In this document: positions 34,366-44,515 of the stretch, in pieces | Layout of the letters: each line of letters starts with the position of its first letter | Position numbering within the stretch: the stretch's first letter is position 1 | Assembly (NCBI GenBank): GCA_030737875.1 | Contig: CM060919.1 | Coordinates: 804,929,160 to 804,993,159, forward strand | From: Allium sativum | Lineage: Eukaryota > Streptophyta > Magnoliopsida > Asparagales > Amaryllidaceae | DNA: 64,000 nucleotides | Direction: 5' to 3' | Program-made: the position numbers and the translations under genes | The notes under the pieces: model-generated | What the model was told of the DNA's origin: nothing | Database searches by the model: none | The model's input: the letters and a program-made list of their open reading frames with translations, nothing else

Positions 34366-37296
34366 CTATATGAAAAGAAAGAAAAAATTTAAAGAAAAAA
34401 TAAAAGGATGTAATGCAGACTCCCCCCACACTAGAACTAAACAGTGTCCACACTGTAATTTTTTTCTGAATGTGAAAGATAGAAACCAACGATGGATTAA
34501 TTGCAATATGATTTGTAAAATAAAATGCAATTTAGCAACTATCTGCGTATGAAAATCATATGCAAGACGAAATTTGTGAAGATGATGAATGGTTTGTGAA
34601 GAATGAAATTTTCTTTTCCCCCCACACTTTCCTTTGTCGAAAATGATGCATGATGATTTCATGTTTGATTTGTGAGGTACCCTAGGCATATCAATGGATT
34701 CTGAGATCAAAATCCTTCTAACAAATTTTTTATCGTGCCAATGATTTGTATCATTCAACTGAAGATTATCATAATCCCATAAATTTGAGTTTTCAATCAT
34801 AATTTCTTTTGATGATATGGAATTATGGTTATCTTTGAGACTTCCCAAATATTCATTTTCTCCATTTAAAAGCTTAAGTTCATCTTCAAATAATTCTTCA
34901 AAAGACATAGTGGTCACGTCTATCGAAGAAAGTGAAGTTTTCTGAGGAGATAAATTAGACGTGTCATCCAAAACTGTTTCTATTATGTCGACTTCTCCTA
35001 TTTCGATTTCTTTGGGTTGATGAAAAATATTCAGTTCGATGGTTAAGTGCCCAAATGATAGTCGAAGTAGGCCGGACCTACAATTGATGATGGCATTCGA
35101 GGTAGCTAAGAATGGTCGACCCAGTATCAATGGAATCTGATTATTTGAATTCGAAACAGGCTCGGTTTCAAGAACTATGAAGTCAACCGGGAAATAAAAT
35201 TGTTCAATTTGAATCAAGACATCTTCAACAATGCCTAAGGGTTTTTTAAAAGATCGATCAGCTAGTTGAAGTGTGATATTCGTAGGTTTCAACTCTCCTA
35301 GTCCAAGTTGACGATAAACAGTGTAGGGAAGAAGGTTAACACTTGCACCAAGATCAAGTAAAGCGTGACTGATGTGAGTATTTCCTATTTTACAACCGAT
35401 TGTAGGGCAACCGGGATCCTTGTACTTGATTAGTGAAGGATTTGAGAAAACAGAGCTAGTATTTGCCGTCAAGAAGGCAGTTTTGGGAATGTTGGTGGCT
35501 CGTTTTTGGGTGCATAGCTCTTTGAGACACTTGGCGTATTGTGGAATTTGTTGGATAGTGTCTAAGAGTGGAATATTGACACGAACTTGTTTGAAGATTT
35601 CCAGAATTTTTTCAAAATTCGCATCCTTCTTCTTATTGTTAAGTCTATGAGGGTATGGAGCTACTGATTTATAGACTCTTTCAGACTTTTGATCGTTTGA
35701 AGAAGAAGGTTTCGATATAGGAAGTGAAAGAGTCACGGGTGTAGAAGATGGTTTGTTGGGATTGCCAACATTAGGGGAAGACATGTTGTCGGGGTTGCCG
35801 ACATTAGAAAAAGATATGTTGGGATTACTGTAATTAGAGGAGTAGATGTTGGGATTGCCAACATTCGGTGGAAGTTTAGAAAGTTCAGAATGGTGGGCAT
35901 TAGTAGTCATTGGATGAGTGTCAATGATTTCGATTGGGGTTGAAACCGAATGATTATCGGGATTGCCGACACTGTTGTCAACCGTTTTTCCTGATCTGAG
36001 GGTGATGACTGAGTTGTTCGAATTAATGTTTTTGTCCTTGCAAGAGTTCACAGTACGAGAATTATATTTTGGATTCACCTCGGGTTGACTAAGAAAATTT
36101 TCATTCTCACCATTATTTTTTCTTAGTTCCTTTATCATATCCATCATTTGTTCCATTCGTTTCTCTAAACGCACAATTTCTGGTGACGATTGAGAAGATG
36201 AAGTAGATTGAAAGTTAGAATGTCTATATGGTTCACTCGAAGGCTCGAATTGAGGTGAAACTTGAAAAGTTTGAGGACCAAAAGAAAAAGGAGCTTGGTA
36301 ATTCGAATTTGATATCATGTGAGAGGGATTTACGACATTATTTGGATTAGACCATGAGAAATTTGAATGATGTCTCCAACTAGGGTCAGATGTGGATGAA
36401 TAAAGACCATTTTGAGGTATGGCATTGACTTGGTCTTGAAGGTAATATTGGGGTAGTCCATTGAATTGAGGAGTTTGAGTCTCTAAGGGAATATGAATTG
36501 TATCCACGACATGCACTCCTCTAGTGGAAGCACGGATGGGAACACGAATGGACTCCCATTGCATGTCCTTTTCAGAATAATCCTCTAAGAATTTCCAAGC
36601 TTCATCGGCCGTTTTAGACATAAAATCTCCCCCACACATTGATTCTAGTTGAGTTCTAGTCTGATAGTTTAGACCCTCATATACAATTTGACATAAGTAA
36701 TCTTTTATGATTCCATGATGAGGACAACTATACAGTAATTGGTTGAACCTATCAAAATATTTTGAAAAAGTTTCCCCTTCATTTTGAGAAAATTGATGTA
36801 TCTCAGTTCGGATTTGCAGAGTTTTGTGAAAAGGGAAAAACTTTTTCAGGAATACACTGATGAATTCATCCCAACTTCTTATTGACTGTTTGGGAAGAGA
36901 ATTTAGCCATCGTTTAGCGCTTTCAAGTAGTGCAAATGGAATTAGCCTTAGCTTGATTGATTCATTGGATAATTGTTGCATTTGAGTTGTGGATGAATAC
37001 AATTCAAATTCACTTAAAAATTCATAAGCATTTTCAGAACCAGTGAATTTTGGTACCCCTCGAATGAAAGAATGTTTAAGCTCAAAATTTCCTTCAGCTG
37101 GTGGAAACATGATGACAGAGGGTTGAACGGTTCTATTTGGATAACAACGTTCTCGAAGAGATAAGGGTCTATTCATTTCCAAATTGAGATTTTGAAAGTT
37201 TTGATTTACTCGGTTTTGATCCAACTCGTTTGGAAAGTTCTGATTTACTCGAGAACCCCTAGGAGAGTTATGTTGGCTAACACTGTTTTCAGTCAT
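34366..37296 (-). CDS. gag: Athila-like Gag-protease, intact
   Basis: 976 codons from the ATG at 37296 (MTENSVSQHN) to TAG at 34366. The track-style upstream start is a TTG, so ATG is preferred. The N-terminal third is a retrotransposon-gag domain: FTGSENAYEFLSEFEL, ALLESAKRWLNSLP, SWDEFISVFLKKFFP, then MCGGDFMSKTADEAWKFLED. A low-complexity linker holds several VGNP(N/D) repeats. The protease has ALLDLGASVNLLP (D-L-G-A as in Athila), LQLADRSFKKPLGIVEDV and LILGRPFLATSNA. After the protease the frame continues about 200 codons with no reverse transcriptase, and its end reads through two GTGTGGGGGG tracts, so the tail is probably former 3' region. It would supply particles for a trans-mobilised element. 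I cannot tell whether the protein is made. Confidence 0.9.
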   Translation of the reverse strand: MTENSVSQHNSPRGSRVNQNFPNELDQNRVNQNFQNLNLEMNRPLSLRERCYPNRTVQPSVIMFPPAEGNFELKHSFIRGVPKFTGSENAYEFLSEFELYSSTTQMQQLSNESIKLRLIPFALLESAKRWLNSLPKQSIRSWDEFISVFLKKFFPFHKTLQIRTEIHQFSQNEGETFSKYFDRFNQLLYSCPHHGIIKDYLCQIVYEGLNYQTRTQLESMCGGDFMSKTADEAWKFLEDYSEKDMQWESIRVPIRASTRGVHVVDTIHIPLETQTPQFNGLPQYYLQDQVNAIPQNGLYSSTSDPSWRHHSNFSWSNPNNVVNPSHMISNSNYQAPFSFGPQTFQVSPQFEPSSEPYRHSNFQSTSSSQSSPEIVRLEKRMEQMMDMIKELRKNNGENENFLSQPEVNPKYNSRTVNSCKDKNINSNNSVITLRSGKTVDNSVGNPDNHSVSTPIEIIDTHPMTTNAHHSELSKLPPNVGNPNIYSSNYSNPNISFSNVGNPDNMSSPNVGNPNKPSSTPVTLSLPISKPSSSNDQKSERVYKSVAPYPHRLNNKKKDANFEKILEIFKQVRVNIPLLDTIQQIPQYAKCLKELCTQKRATNIPKTAFLTANTSSVFSNPSLIKYKDPGCPTIGCKIGNTHISHALLDLGASVNLLPYTVYRQLGLGELKPTNITLQLADRSFKKPLGIVEDVLIQIEQFYFPVDFIVLETEPVSNSNNQIPLILGRPFLATSNAIINCRSGLLRLSFGHLTIELNIFHQPKEIEIGEVDIIETVLDDTSNLSPQKTSLSSIDVTTMSFEELFEDELKLLNGENEYLGSLKDNHNSISSKEIMIENSNLWDYDNLQLNDTNHWHDKKFVRRILISESIDMPRVPHKSNMKSSCIIFDKGKCGGKRKFHSSQTIHHLHKFRLAYDFHTQIVAKLHFILQIILQLIHRWFLSFTFRKKLQCGHCLVLVWGESALHPFIFSLNFFFLFI

Positions 37297-39541
37297 CGTT
37301 ATCAATTGTAAACAAAGAAAATCTTAGATTCGAGGTTGACAAAATGAGCTTCACTTCAAAATAAATAACGTACACTAGTATATCTTATTAATTGATAATC
37401 TCGATTTGAAGGGGGAAGAGGGTCTTATGGCCGTTCACGTATAGTATAAATACTAAGGGATACGACCAATGTTTTACGGGTAGTATGCAACCTCTTTTGC
37501 TAGAAGTTCAATAAATTGAACTAATATATATCCGCGATCAAACCGTTGAGAAAATCAATTTCATGAAATACACTTTTGTAGTTAAATAATTTGAAATATC
37601 TAATCTGTTGAAAAACGATGGAAGTGATGATTTTAATTATCGAAATTCGCTCCTCACCAAATAGATTCAGAAACAACAACACAGAACAGTCACAGAAATA
37701 TAAATTGCAGAATTAAAATTTACATTCAAGCCACTGCCCCTGCAGAAATTTTTTACAACAATTGTCTATATTTTTTTTCTTTTTCCTTTTGCAGCAGAGC
37801 ACCTGTAGAGTTTTAAAAGTTCACCTTGATCGGCAGTCCTCCAGTGAATTTGGGAAGCGCTAGCACGTTCACACCCCACTTGGTGTGCAACCGCTCCAAA
37901 CCATCTGAATCGTCCGCTGCTTTCTGTTGTTGTCCCCTTCTATTAATTGCTTGACTGCGCTGCGGCACGGGTTCGGGCTAGGAGCCCGAAATTTTTTTTT
38001 TTTAAGGCCCTTTTTTTATAAACTTCAGCTGTACCTGTTTTTGAAAAATTCTCCTCTTTTTTTTTTTTTTTTTTTTGAAAATAAGAAAAATAAAAATAAA
38101 AAAAAATAAACTAAGCAATCATGAAATAACAGAAACAAACTAAACTAGACTCACAAAATTAAGATTGGACAAAAATTAAACTTGAAAAGGAACAAAATAA
38201 AATGACTAGGCTAACAAGTCGACTCAAACAAAATTAAAAAAAAACTAACGTAACCAAATAAAAAAAAAAGAAAAAAAAATAATGCAAAAATAACTCACCC
38301 ACTTCTCAGGAGTAAGACCAGAACCAGTGGACTCATTCAACGTCCACGTCAGAAACAAGAAGGAAACAAATCGTGCTATCTATACTCACATCAATAAGAC
38401 CACGCACTACAATCAACAAATATAAAAAAAAAAAAACGAATCCCCAACAAAATAATCTACTCGTTTCTTTAGGGAACAAATCCCAATTTCCTTATTATTT
38501 TTTTATTCACACAAATTGGATGGTTTCCAAACTGGGTTTTGGGATTCAGATCTGGGTTTGCTTGGGTACTCGAGACGGCTTCTAGGGAGATGATGGCTGC
38601 TCAGTTTTGGGTGGAACGATGAGGAGCTTGTGAGAACGGTGGTGCGATGGACTATAGGAGATGATGGGGTGTTAGAGAATGGCTGTGCTTTTGCGTCAAT
38701 TGTTGAAGTGGACTGGTAAGGGATGAAATTTTGGGTGTGAACTGACGTTGGGTTTTTGTCGAGACGCAGTGATTTTGGGTTTGAGATGTTTGTGATTGGT
38801 ATGGTATTCAGAGAGGGTGAGGGTGGAACAGTACGGAAGTTGGTATGATTGTTTGGGTTTCAGAGTTTGGGATTTGAGGTTATGGTGGACTCTGTGGTAG
38901 TGGATGAGGGTGTTGTTCGGATTTGTGGCTGTAGGAACGTGAAATTATTTGTGAGGTTAGAAGATGGGTTTATGAAGGTGGTCCGGATTGGCGTTTGTGA
39001 AGTGGGAGGATGGTCTGCGTCAACAGCAGTGGTGGTTTTCTGGGGAGAACGTGGTCCGAAGATATGTGATGGGGTTTAGTGAAGGACGTTGGTGTTGTAG
39101 AGAGGATCTGGGTGTTTGGCTTGCAGACGAAGTTGGTTTTGGAGGGGATTATGGCCGTTGCAAGCTGATGGGGTGAGATGTATATGGTCTGATCTGAAAG
39201 TGATGATGTCGTCGGAGAAGATGAAGTGGTCGAGAAACAGCAAGAAATCAAAAGAAAAGAAAAAAAAAATGCAAAAAGGGATTTTTTTTGTTTTATTTTT
39301 TTTAACAAAAGAGAGAGAAAATGTACTGAAATCAGGAAAGTTTGATAAGGAAAGAAATCACAGAAAATTTGGCAAAAAAATTTTTTTTCTTGTTTAGATG
39401 ATCGATAGTACCAATGTGATTGATACACCAAACAACCAGTCAAGAATTTTCTTCCATATATGAACGAAAACAGGAAAATAAAATAAAAATATAACTAACA
39501 CGAATCAGAAATTAAATAAATAATAAAATTTAATCGTTACC
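37297..39541 (-). other. Element 4 long 5' leader
   Basis: 2.2 kb between primer site and gag start. Includes poly-T and poly-A runs (38050-38110, 38230-38280) and a GC-richer segment (38500-39240). The latter contains a 157-codon minus-strand frame (38970-39443), low in complexity and rich in S, T and F, that I do not treat as a gene. No domain is recognised. Long leaders are usual in Athila elements. Confidence 0.6.
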
Positions 39542-39559
39542 TCCCCGGCAACGGCGCCA
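39542..39559 (-). other. Element 4 primer binding site (tRNA-Asp type)
   Basis: The minus strand reads TGGCGCCGTTGCCGGGGA, complementary to the 3' end of plant aspartate tRNA, six bases inside the 5' LTR. Typical of Athila. Confidence 0.88.
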
Positions 39560-39565
39560 AAAACT

Positions 39566-40530
39566 TGATCGACGCTAGTCTATGAATTAGAAAAGCGCGA
39601 CATTTGTAATAAATTCTGCAAGCATACAGGTGTGTAGCATACAGGTCGAACACAGGGAGGAAAGTTAAATTTTATTATTTATATGTTTCTTGGGCGTGTT
39701 AGACGAACTTTGGAGGTTGATTTTGAAAATAAAACAAAACAAAATTAAAACTGTGATTTGATTCAGAACAGATCTAACTGAACCAACGATCAGATCACAA
39801 TTTCAATGGAAAAGAAATAAAACTATGAATTAGATTTGAATCTAATCAAATCCAATTTGACCTAAGAAAATAATAAAAGCAGAAATTGAAATTGCAGAAA
39901 TTGAAATAACAAACAAGAATTAAAATTAGGATTTCCGCTGAATCTAATCAGACGGTAAATCACTAATGCAAATAAGTGCAAAATACAAATAGTGTTCTAC
40001 CGAATCTAATCGTATAGACAACACTAGTTGCTAAGAAAACAAAAAAAATGCAGAAAATAAAAGAGAAAGAAGAACTTTTATTAGAACAATGGAATAAGAG
40101 ATGAGATGATGGCTACAAGGTTATTACAAGGGTATATATAGGGTAGATAGCCAAACCCTAACCCTAACCCTAATGGTAAATGGGCCTGGTTATTACATCA
40201 CTAATTAGTTTACAATGAGAAACATAAATGGGCCTTTGATAATTAAAGCAATTTTGGGCCTTTTCTCTTTTTCCTCTTGCTTCCTTGACATTTCTTCATT
40301 GATTTGTGATGTTCAAAGCCTTTTTATCAATCCTTTTCTTGTCCAACAGCAACTAGATGTGACATCTTCATCTACACAGCAAATTGAACTCTATTTCTCT
40401 ACATTTCTGGTTGCATGCGGGCTGGGTTGGACTATCTGTAAAAATAACAAAACAATACCCAAGTAATATTTATTTATATACAAAAGATAAGATATAAGAG
40501 CATAAAATAAACACATTTCTATGTCAATCA
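39566..40530 (-). repeat. Element 4 5' LTR
   Basis: 965 bp, no difference seen from 32189-33153 on line-by-line comparison. Followed by the target duplication gatcc. Confidence 0.95.
40133..40260 (-). promoter_or_regulatory. Element 4 LTR promoter: TATA, telo-box, site II motifs
   Basis: In minus orientation, three TGGGCC (site II, TCP-type) motifs at 40255-40260, 40229-40234 and 40181-40186 come first. A telo-box run of aaaccctaa/ccctaa units (40153-40173) follows, then a TATATATA box (40133-40140). Telo-boxes combined with site II elements are known from plant ribosomal-protein and cell-cycle promoters. That the LTR uses them is inferred from order and spacing. Confidence 0.65.
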
Positions 40531-40535
40531 GATCC

Positions 40536-41386
40536 CACCGAATGTAATTGTTCACAAGTTGAATATAAACCAAAAATTGACTCCTGTAAAGCAGAAGAGG
40601 CGAATGCAGGGACTTGAGAGGTCTGAGGCTCTAAAAGAAGAAGTAGATAGATTACTCCAAAATAATTTCATACGGGAAGCTACATATCCAGATTGGGTCT
40701 CTAACCCAGTTCTTGTTAAAAAGTCCAATGGGAAATGGAGAGTGTGTATACACTACTCAGACCTTAATAAAGTGTGCCCAAAAGATAACTTTCCTTTACC
40801 CCGGATCGACCAACTTGTAGATGCTACAGCGGGTCATGGGTTACTATCTTTTATGGACGCATATTCCGGATATAATCAAATTATGATGTACAAGCTGGAC
40901 GAGGAGAACACGAGCTTCATAACGGATAGAGGGCTATACTGCTATAGGATCATGCTGTTTGGACTGAAGAACGCGGGAGAAACCTACCAACGCCTCGTAA
41001 ACTCCATGTTTAAATCTCAAATAGGGAATACAATGGAAGTATATGTGGACGATATGCTAGTCAAGTCAAAGAAGGTCGAAAATCTTCTCGAGGATTTGGC
41101 AGAAATGTTTCACATACTCAGGAAATACGGGATGAAACTAAACCCGTTAAAATGTTCGTTTGGAGTCTCTTCAGGGAAATTTCTCGGGTTTATCGTCAAT
41201 GCTAGGGGCATCGAAGAAAATCCCTCTCAAATTGCGGCTTTAAGGGAAATGCGGGCCCCAAGAACCAAAAAGGAACTCCAAAGCTTAAATGGAAAGGTAG
41301 AAGCTTTAATCCGGTTCATTTCCAAAGCAACAGATCGGTGTATCCCGCTTTTCGATGCCTTGAAAAAAGGAAAGAAGGACTTCTAG
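40536..41386 (+). pseudogene. pol: Element 3 reverse transcriptase, resumed
   Basis: Continues the frame cut at 32188. After a one-base shift it reads TPVKQKRRMQG, then LKEEVDRLLQNNFIREATYP, KSNGKWRVC and NFPLPRIDQLVD. LSFMDAYSGYNQI, FGLKNAGETYQRLV and the catalytic YVDDMLVKS near residue 160 follow, then LKCSFGV and KFLGFIV. This enzyme copied the RNA genome into DNA. The end at 41386 is a TAG before WTSECQEAF, which the family normally reads through. Confidence 0.9.
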
Positions 41387-41830
41387 TGGACCTCAGAGTG
41401 TCAGGAGGCTTTTGAGGAATTGATAAGACATATGGAATCACCGCCAATGTTATCGAAACCTAAAGATGGGGAGGATCTATTTTTATACTTGGCAGTCTCA
41501 TCATATGCTTTGAGCGCAGCGCTAATCCGAGAAGAAGCAGGGGTGCAATTGCCGGTGTATTACATCAGTAAAAGATTTGCCGGGGCCGAATTGAACTACC
41601 CTAAGCTAGAGAAGCTCGCATATTGCCTCCTCGTTGCCTCAAAAAAGTTGAGACCATATTTCCAATCTCACCCTATCAAGGTTCTTATCGATCAACCACT
41701 AAGACAAGTTCTCTTTCGCCCGGAAACTTCAGGAAGGTTACTAAAATGGAACATCGAGCTGAGTTAATATGACATCAGTTACCATCCTCAAAGAGCGATT
41801 AATGGCCAAGCCCTAGCAGAATTTATTGCC
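41387..41830 (+). pseudogene. pol: Element 3 RNase H (first)
   Basis: Open at 41420-41767: LFLYLAVSSYALSAALIREE, PVYYISKRFAGAELNYPKLE, KVLIDQPLRQVL, WNIELS. This is the RNase H that follows the reverse transcriptase in all Ty3/gypsy elements. In the Tat lineage it is degenerate at catalytic positions. A TAA after ELS interrupts the family sequence YDISYHPQRAI. Confidence 0.85.
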
Positions 41831-42340
41831 GAGTTTACTGACAGAGGAGAAGAGATCGAGGAACCAGCAGAGACGGAGACCATTTGGAAACTATATTTTG
41901 ATGGATCTAGAAATGAATATTGTTCAGGGGCTGGAGTTGTCTTGGAAACCCCAGAGGGTCAATCTTTATGCTACGCATTAAGATTAGAATTTCCATCAAC
42001 TAATAATGAGGCTGAATACGAAGCGTTAATAACAGGGCTAAAGTTGGCAAAAGAGCTAAACCTAAAAACTTTGCAAATTCTTAGCGACTCTTAGTTGGTG
42101 GTGGGTCAAGTGCACGAAGATTTCCAAACCAAAACTGAGAATCTACCCTCTTATCTAATCAAAGCTATGGAACATCTAAACAGTCTTGATCACTATGTTA
42201 TATCTCACATCCCAAGAGAACATAACTCAAAAGCGGATTCTCTTGCCAAGTATGCTAGTTCATCAGATGCTCAACTGTTGGGTTTGATCCCCATCGAAGT
42301 CCTTTCTACCCCTACTATTGAGGAAGCAAGTATTGACTAG
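41831..42340 (+). pseudogene. pol: Element 3 second RNase H (Tat-type aRNH)
   Basis: Reads WKLYFDGSRN, GAGVVLETPEG, NNEAEYEALITGLKLAKEL, LQILSDS-stop-LVVGQV, VISHIPREHNSKADSLAK. The DGS, E, D and terminal HNSKAD residues are the RNase H catalytic set, so the catalytic residues are kept in this second domain. A TAG replaces the Q of SDSQLVV at about 42093. The domain marks the element as Tat (Ogre/Retand relatives). Confidence 0.88.
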
Positions 42341-43584
42341 ATAATGGAAACCATTGAGAAACCTACATCATAGATGACTCCAATCAAAGAATATATCCTC
42401 AACGGGACACTTCCTAAAGAACGGAAAGACAAAAGGAAAATATTGCGCAAAGCCCCTCTGTACCTCATTCAAGATGGAAGGCTGTACCGATGAGGATTCT
42501 CCATGCCCTTGCTGCGATGTGTGACTAAGAAGGAATCTAGAGCGATTTTGGCAGAGTTGCACGAGGGAGAATGCGGAGGACACACTGGCGGTCAAACGTT
42601 AGCTAAGAAGATTATACGGTATGGCTATTTTTGGCCTGATGTAAATCTAGATGCCATGAATTATGTGAAGAAGTGTGATAGATGCCAGAGATTCGCTAAA
42701 ATTCCAAGAGCACCTCCCACAGAGTTAACTCAAATGGTTAGCCCGCGGCCATTTGCGGTTTGGGGCATAGATCTAATTGGGGTATTGCCTACCGCAAAAG
42801 CAAATATGAGATACGTTATAGTAGCCGTTGACTACTTTACCAAATGGGCTGAAGCAGAACCTTTAGCTACAATCACATCAAAGAAAATAATCAATTTTGT
42901 CTTAAAAACATCATTTGCAGGTTTGGAGTACCACAAAAGATCATTACCGATAATGGAACCCAATTCGAAAGCAATGAATTCCTAGACTTCTGCGCCAAGT
43001 ACAAGATCAAAAAGAGCTTTGCAGCTGTGGCCCATCCGCAAGCAAATGGGAAAGTGGAAGCCATCAACAAAATATTAAAGTCGTCCATCAAGAAGCTTCT
43101 TGAAAAAGCCAAAGGCAACTGGGTTGATGAACTTCCCTTTGCGTTATGGTCATATCAGACAACGCATAAAACGGCTACGGGGCACACCCCATTCTCACTT
43201 GCATTCGGCTCAGAAGCTATGATCCCAGTGGAGCTAGAAGTGCCAACTCACCGCAGAATCCACTTTAACCAGAAGGAGAATGAAAAGATGCAATGGGAAG
43301 CGCTTGATTTACTCGAGGGAAAGAGAAGAGAAGCAGAGCTTAACATAGCGGCCCATCAACGGAAAGTAGCCAGATATTTCAATACAAAAGTCAAGCCAAG
43401 AACATTTCAAATTGGGGACCTCGTACGAATTATGATAGGAACTGGGGTATTCGGACCCAACTGGGAGGGGCCATACATGATTATCCAGAAGTTCGCAGAT
43501 GGCACTTTTGAGCTAAAAATGACAGACGGAATCGCACTCCCTCGGGCATGGAATAGCATCCACCTTCGCCGTTATTTTGTTTAA
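42341..43584 (+). pseudogene. pol: Element 3 integrase, broken
   Basis: Two TAG codons interrupt the linker (after ASID and KPTS) and a TGA follows LYR. The zinc region LHEGECGGHTGG...CDRCQRF starts at about 42560. The core has WGIDLIGVLP, then a frameshift near 42920 moves IITDNGTQFE out of frame. NGKVEAIN restores it at 43027-43584, and the C-terminus ends WNSIHLRRYFV. Integrase would join the DNA copy to the genome. The D, D, E residues are present but in two frames. Confidence 0.88.
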
Positions 43585-44083
43585 AGTTTCTTTCACATAT
43601 TACTCATTATACATACATCATGAATTGTAAATATATCATGCATTGTAAATATTGTGCAAAGTATGTACAAGTTAATGAAAGAAACTACTTTACTTGTCTA
43701 AAATCGTACATTGGCAGGTTTTAATATCCAGCTGCTAACGTCGATTTTAATTACAGTATTTTTAAGTAGATAGAAGCACACTCAGAACCAAATAAAGCTT
43801 AATGAATGCTACGACACATCTCCAACCGAAAGAGCTCAAACACCCGTTGCCTGGTACACGAACACCCTTGCCTCTCGTGTCATGAAGGATATAAAATATG
43901 AAGCCATAAATAAGGGGCATCAAGAACTCTAAACCTTAACGATGTGACACCCTGACTATGGACCAAGTTTTGCATTTCACCGTAGGGGCACATTCTTAAC
44001 AGAGTTCAAAGTTCTAGATCTAAAGATTCACAATGAGAGGTCGACAAATAAACTAGGGTCAACACCCAGAAACAATGTGACAA
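43585..44083 (+). other. Element 3 3' region before the tandem array
   Basis: No gene. Short cat-rich repeats around 43615-43640 and unremarkable sequence to the array. Confidence 0.5.
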
Positions 44084-44515
44084 TTAACCCAAGGCCTCCA
44101 TGAGGGGGCACCCGGTTCATCGCCGACGCCATTAAGATATGGCTGGACAGCGACACAAACACCGGGCTCTTTAATCCAAGACCTCCCTGAGGGGCTCCCG
44201 GTTCATCGCCGATGCCATTAAGATATGGCTAGACAGCGATACAAACACCGGGCTCTTTAATCCAAGACCTCCCTGAGGGGCACCCGGTTCATCACCGACG
44301 ACATTAAGATATGGTTGGATAGCGATACAAACACCGGGCTCTTTAACCCAAGACCTCCGTGAGGGGCACCCGGTTCATCGCTGACGCCATTAAGATATGT
44401 CTGGACAGCGATACAGACATCGGGCTCTTTAACCCAAGACCTCCCTGAGGGGCACCCGGTTCATTGTCGATGCCATTAAGATATGGCTGGACAGCGATAC
44501 AAACACAGGGTTTTC
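44084..44515 (+). repeat. 86-bp tandem repeat array in element 3
   Basis: Five units starting ttaa(t/c)ccaagacctccc, at 44084, 44171, 44257, 44343 and 44429, spacing 86-87. Units contain cacccggttcatcg, gccattaagatatgg and acaaacaccgggctct. Degenerate partial units continue to about 44700. Tandem repeats between pol and the 3' LTR are known in Tat elements and can seed satellites. Confidence 0.92.

Larger units (their letters stand above)
32189..40530 (-). mobile_element. Element 4: young Athila-like gag-protease element
   Basis: An 8.3-kb minus-strand element with two 965-bp LTRs (32189-33153, 39566-40530) in which I find no difference by eye. Perfect target duplication gatcc (32184-32188, 40531-40535). 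A tRNA-Asp-type primer site, a GTGTGGGGG polypurine tract and the Gag-protease sequence point to the Athila lineage of Ty3/gypsy. There is one long frame, gag plus protease. No reverse transcriptase, RNase H or integrase can be found, so it is non-autonomous. It interrupts element 3 within the pol frame. Confidence 0.92.

Noticed and set aside
34366..37296. Endogenous pararetrovirus coat or movement protein
   Set aside because: The Gag and D-L-G-A protease match Athila, and LTRs with a target duplication are present.
38970..39443. 157-codon minus-strand gene in the element 4 leader
   Set aside because: Low complexity, no domain, lies in the leader.
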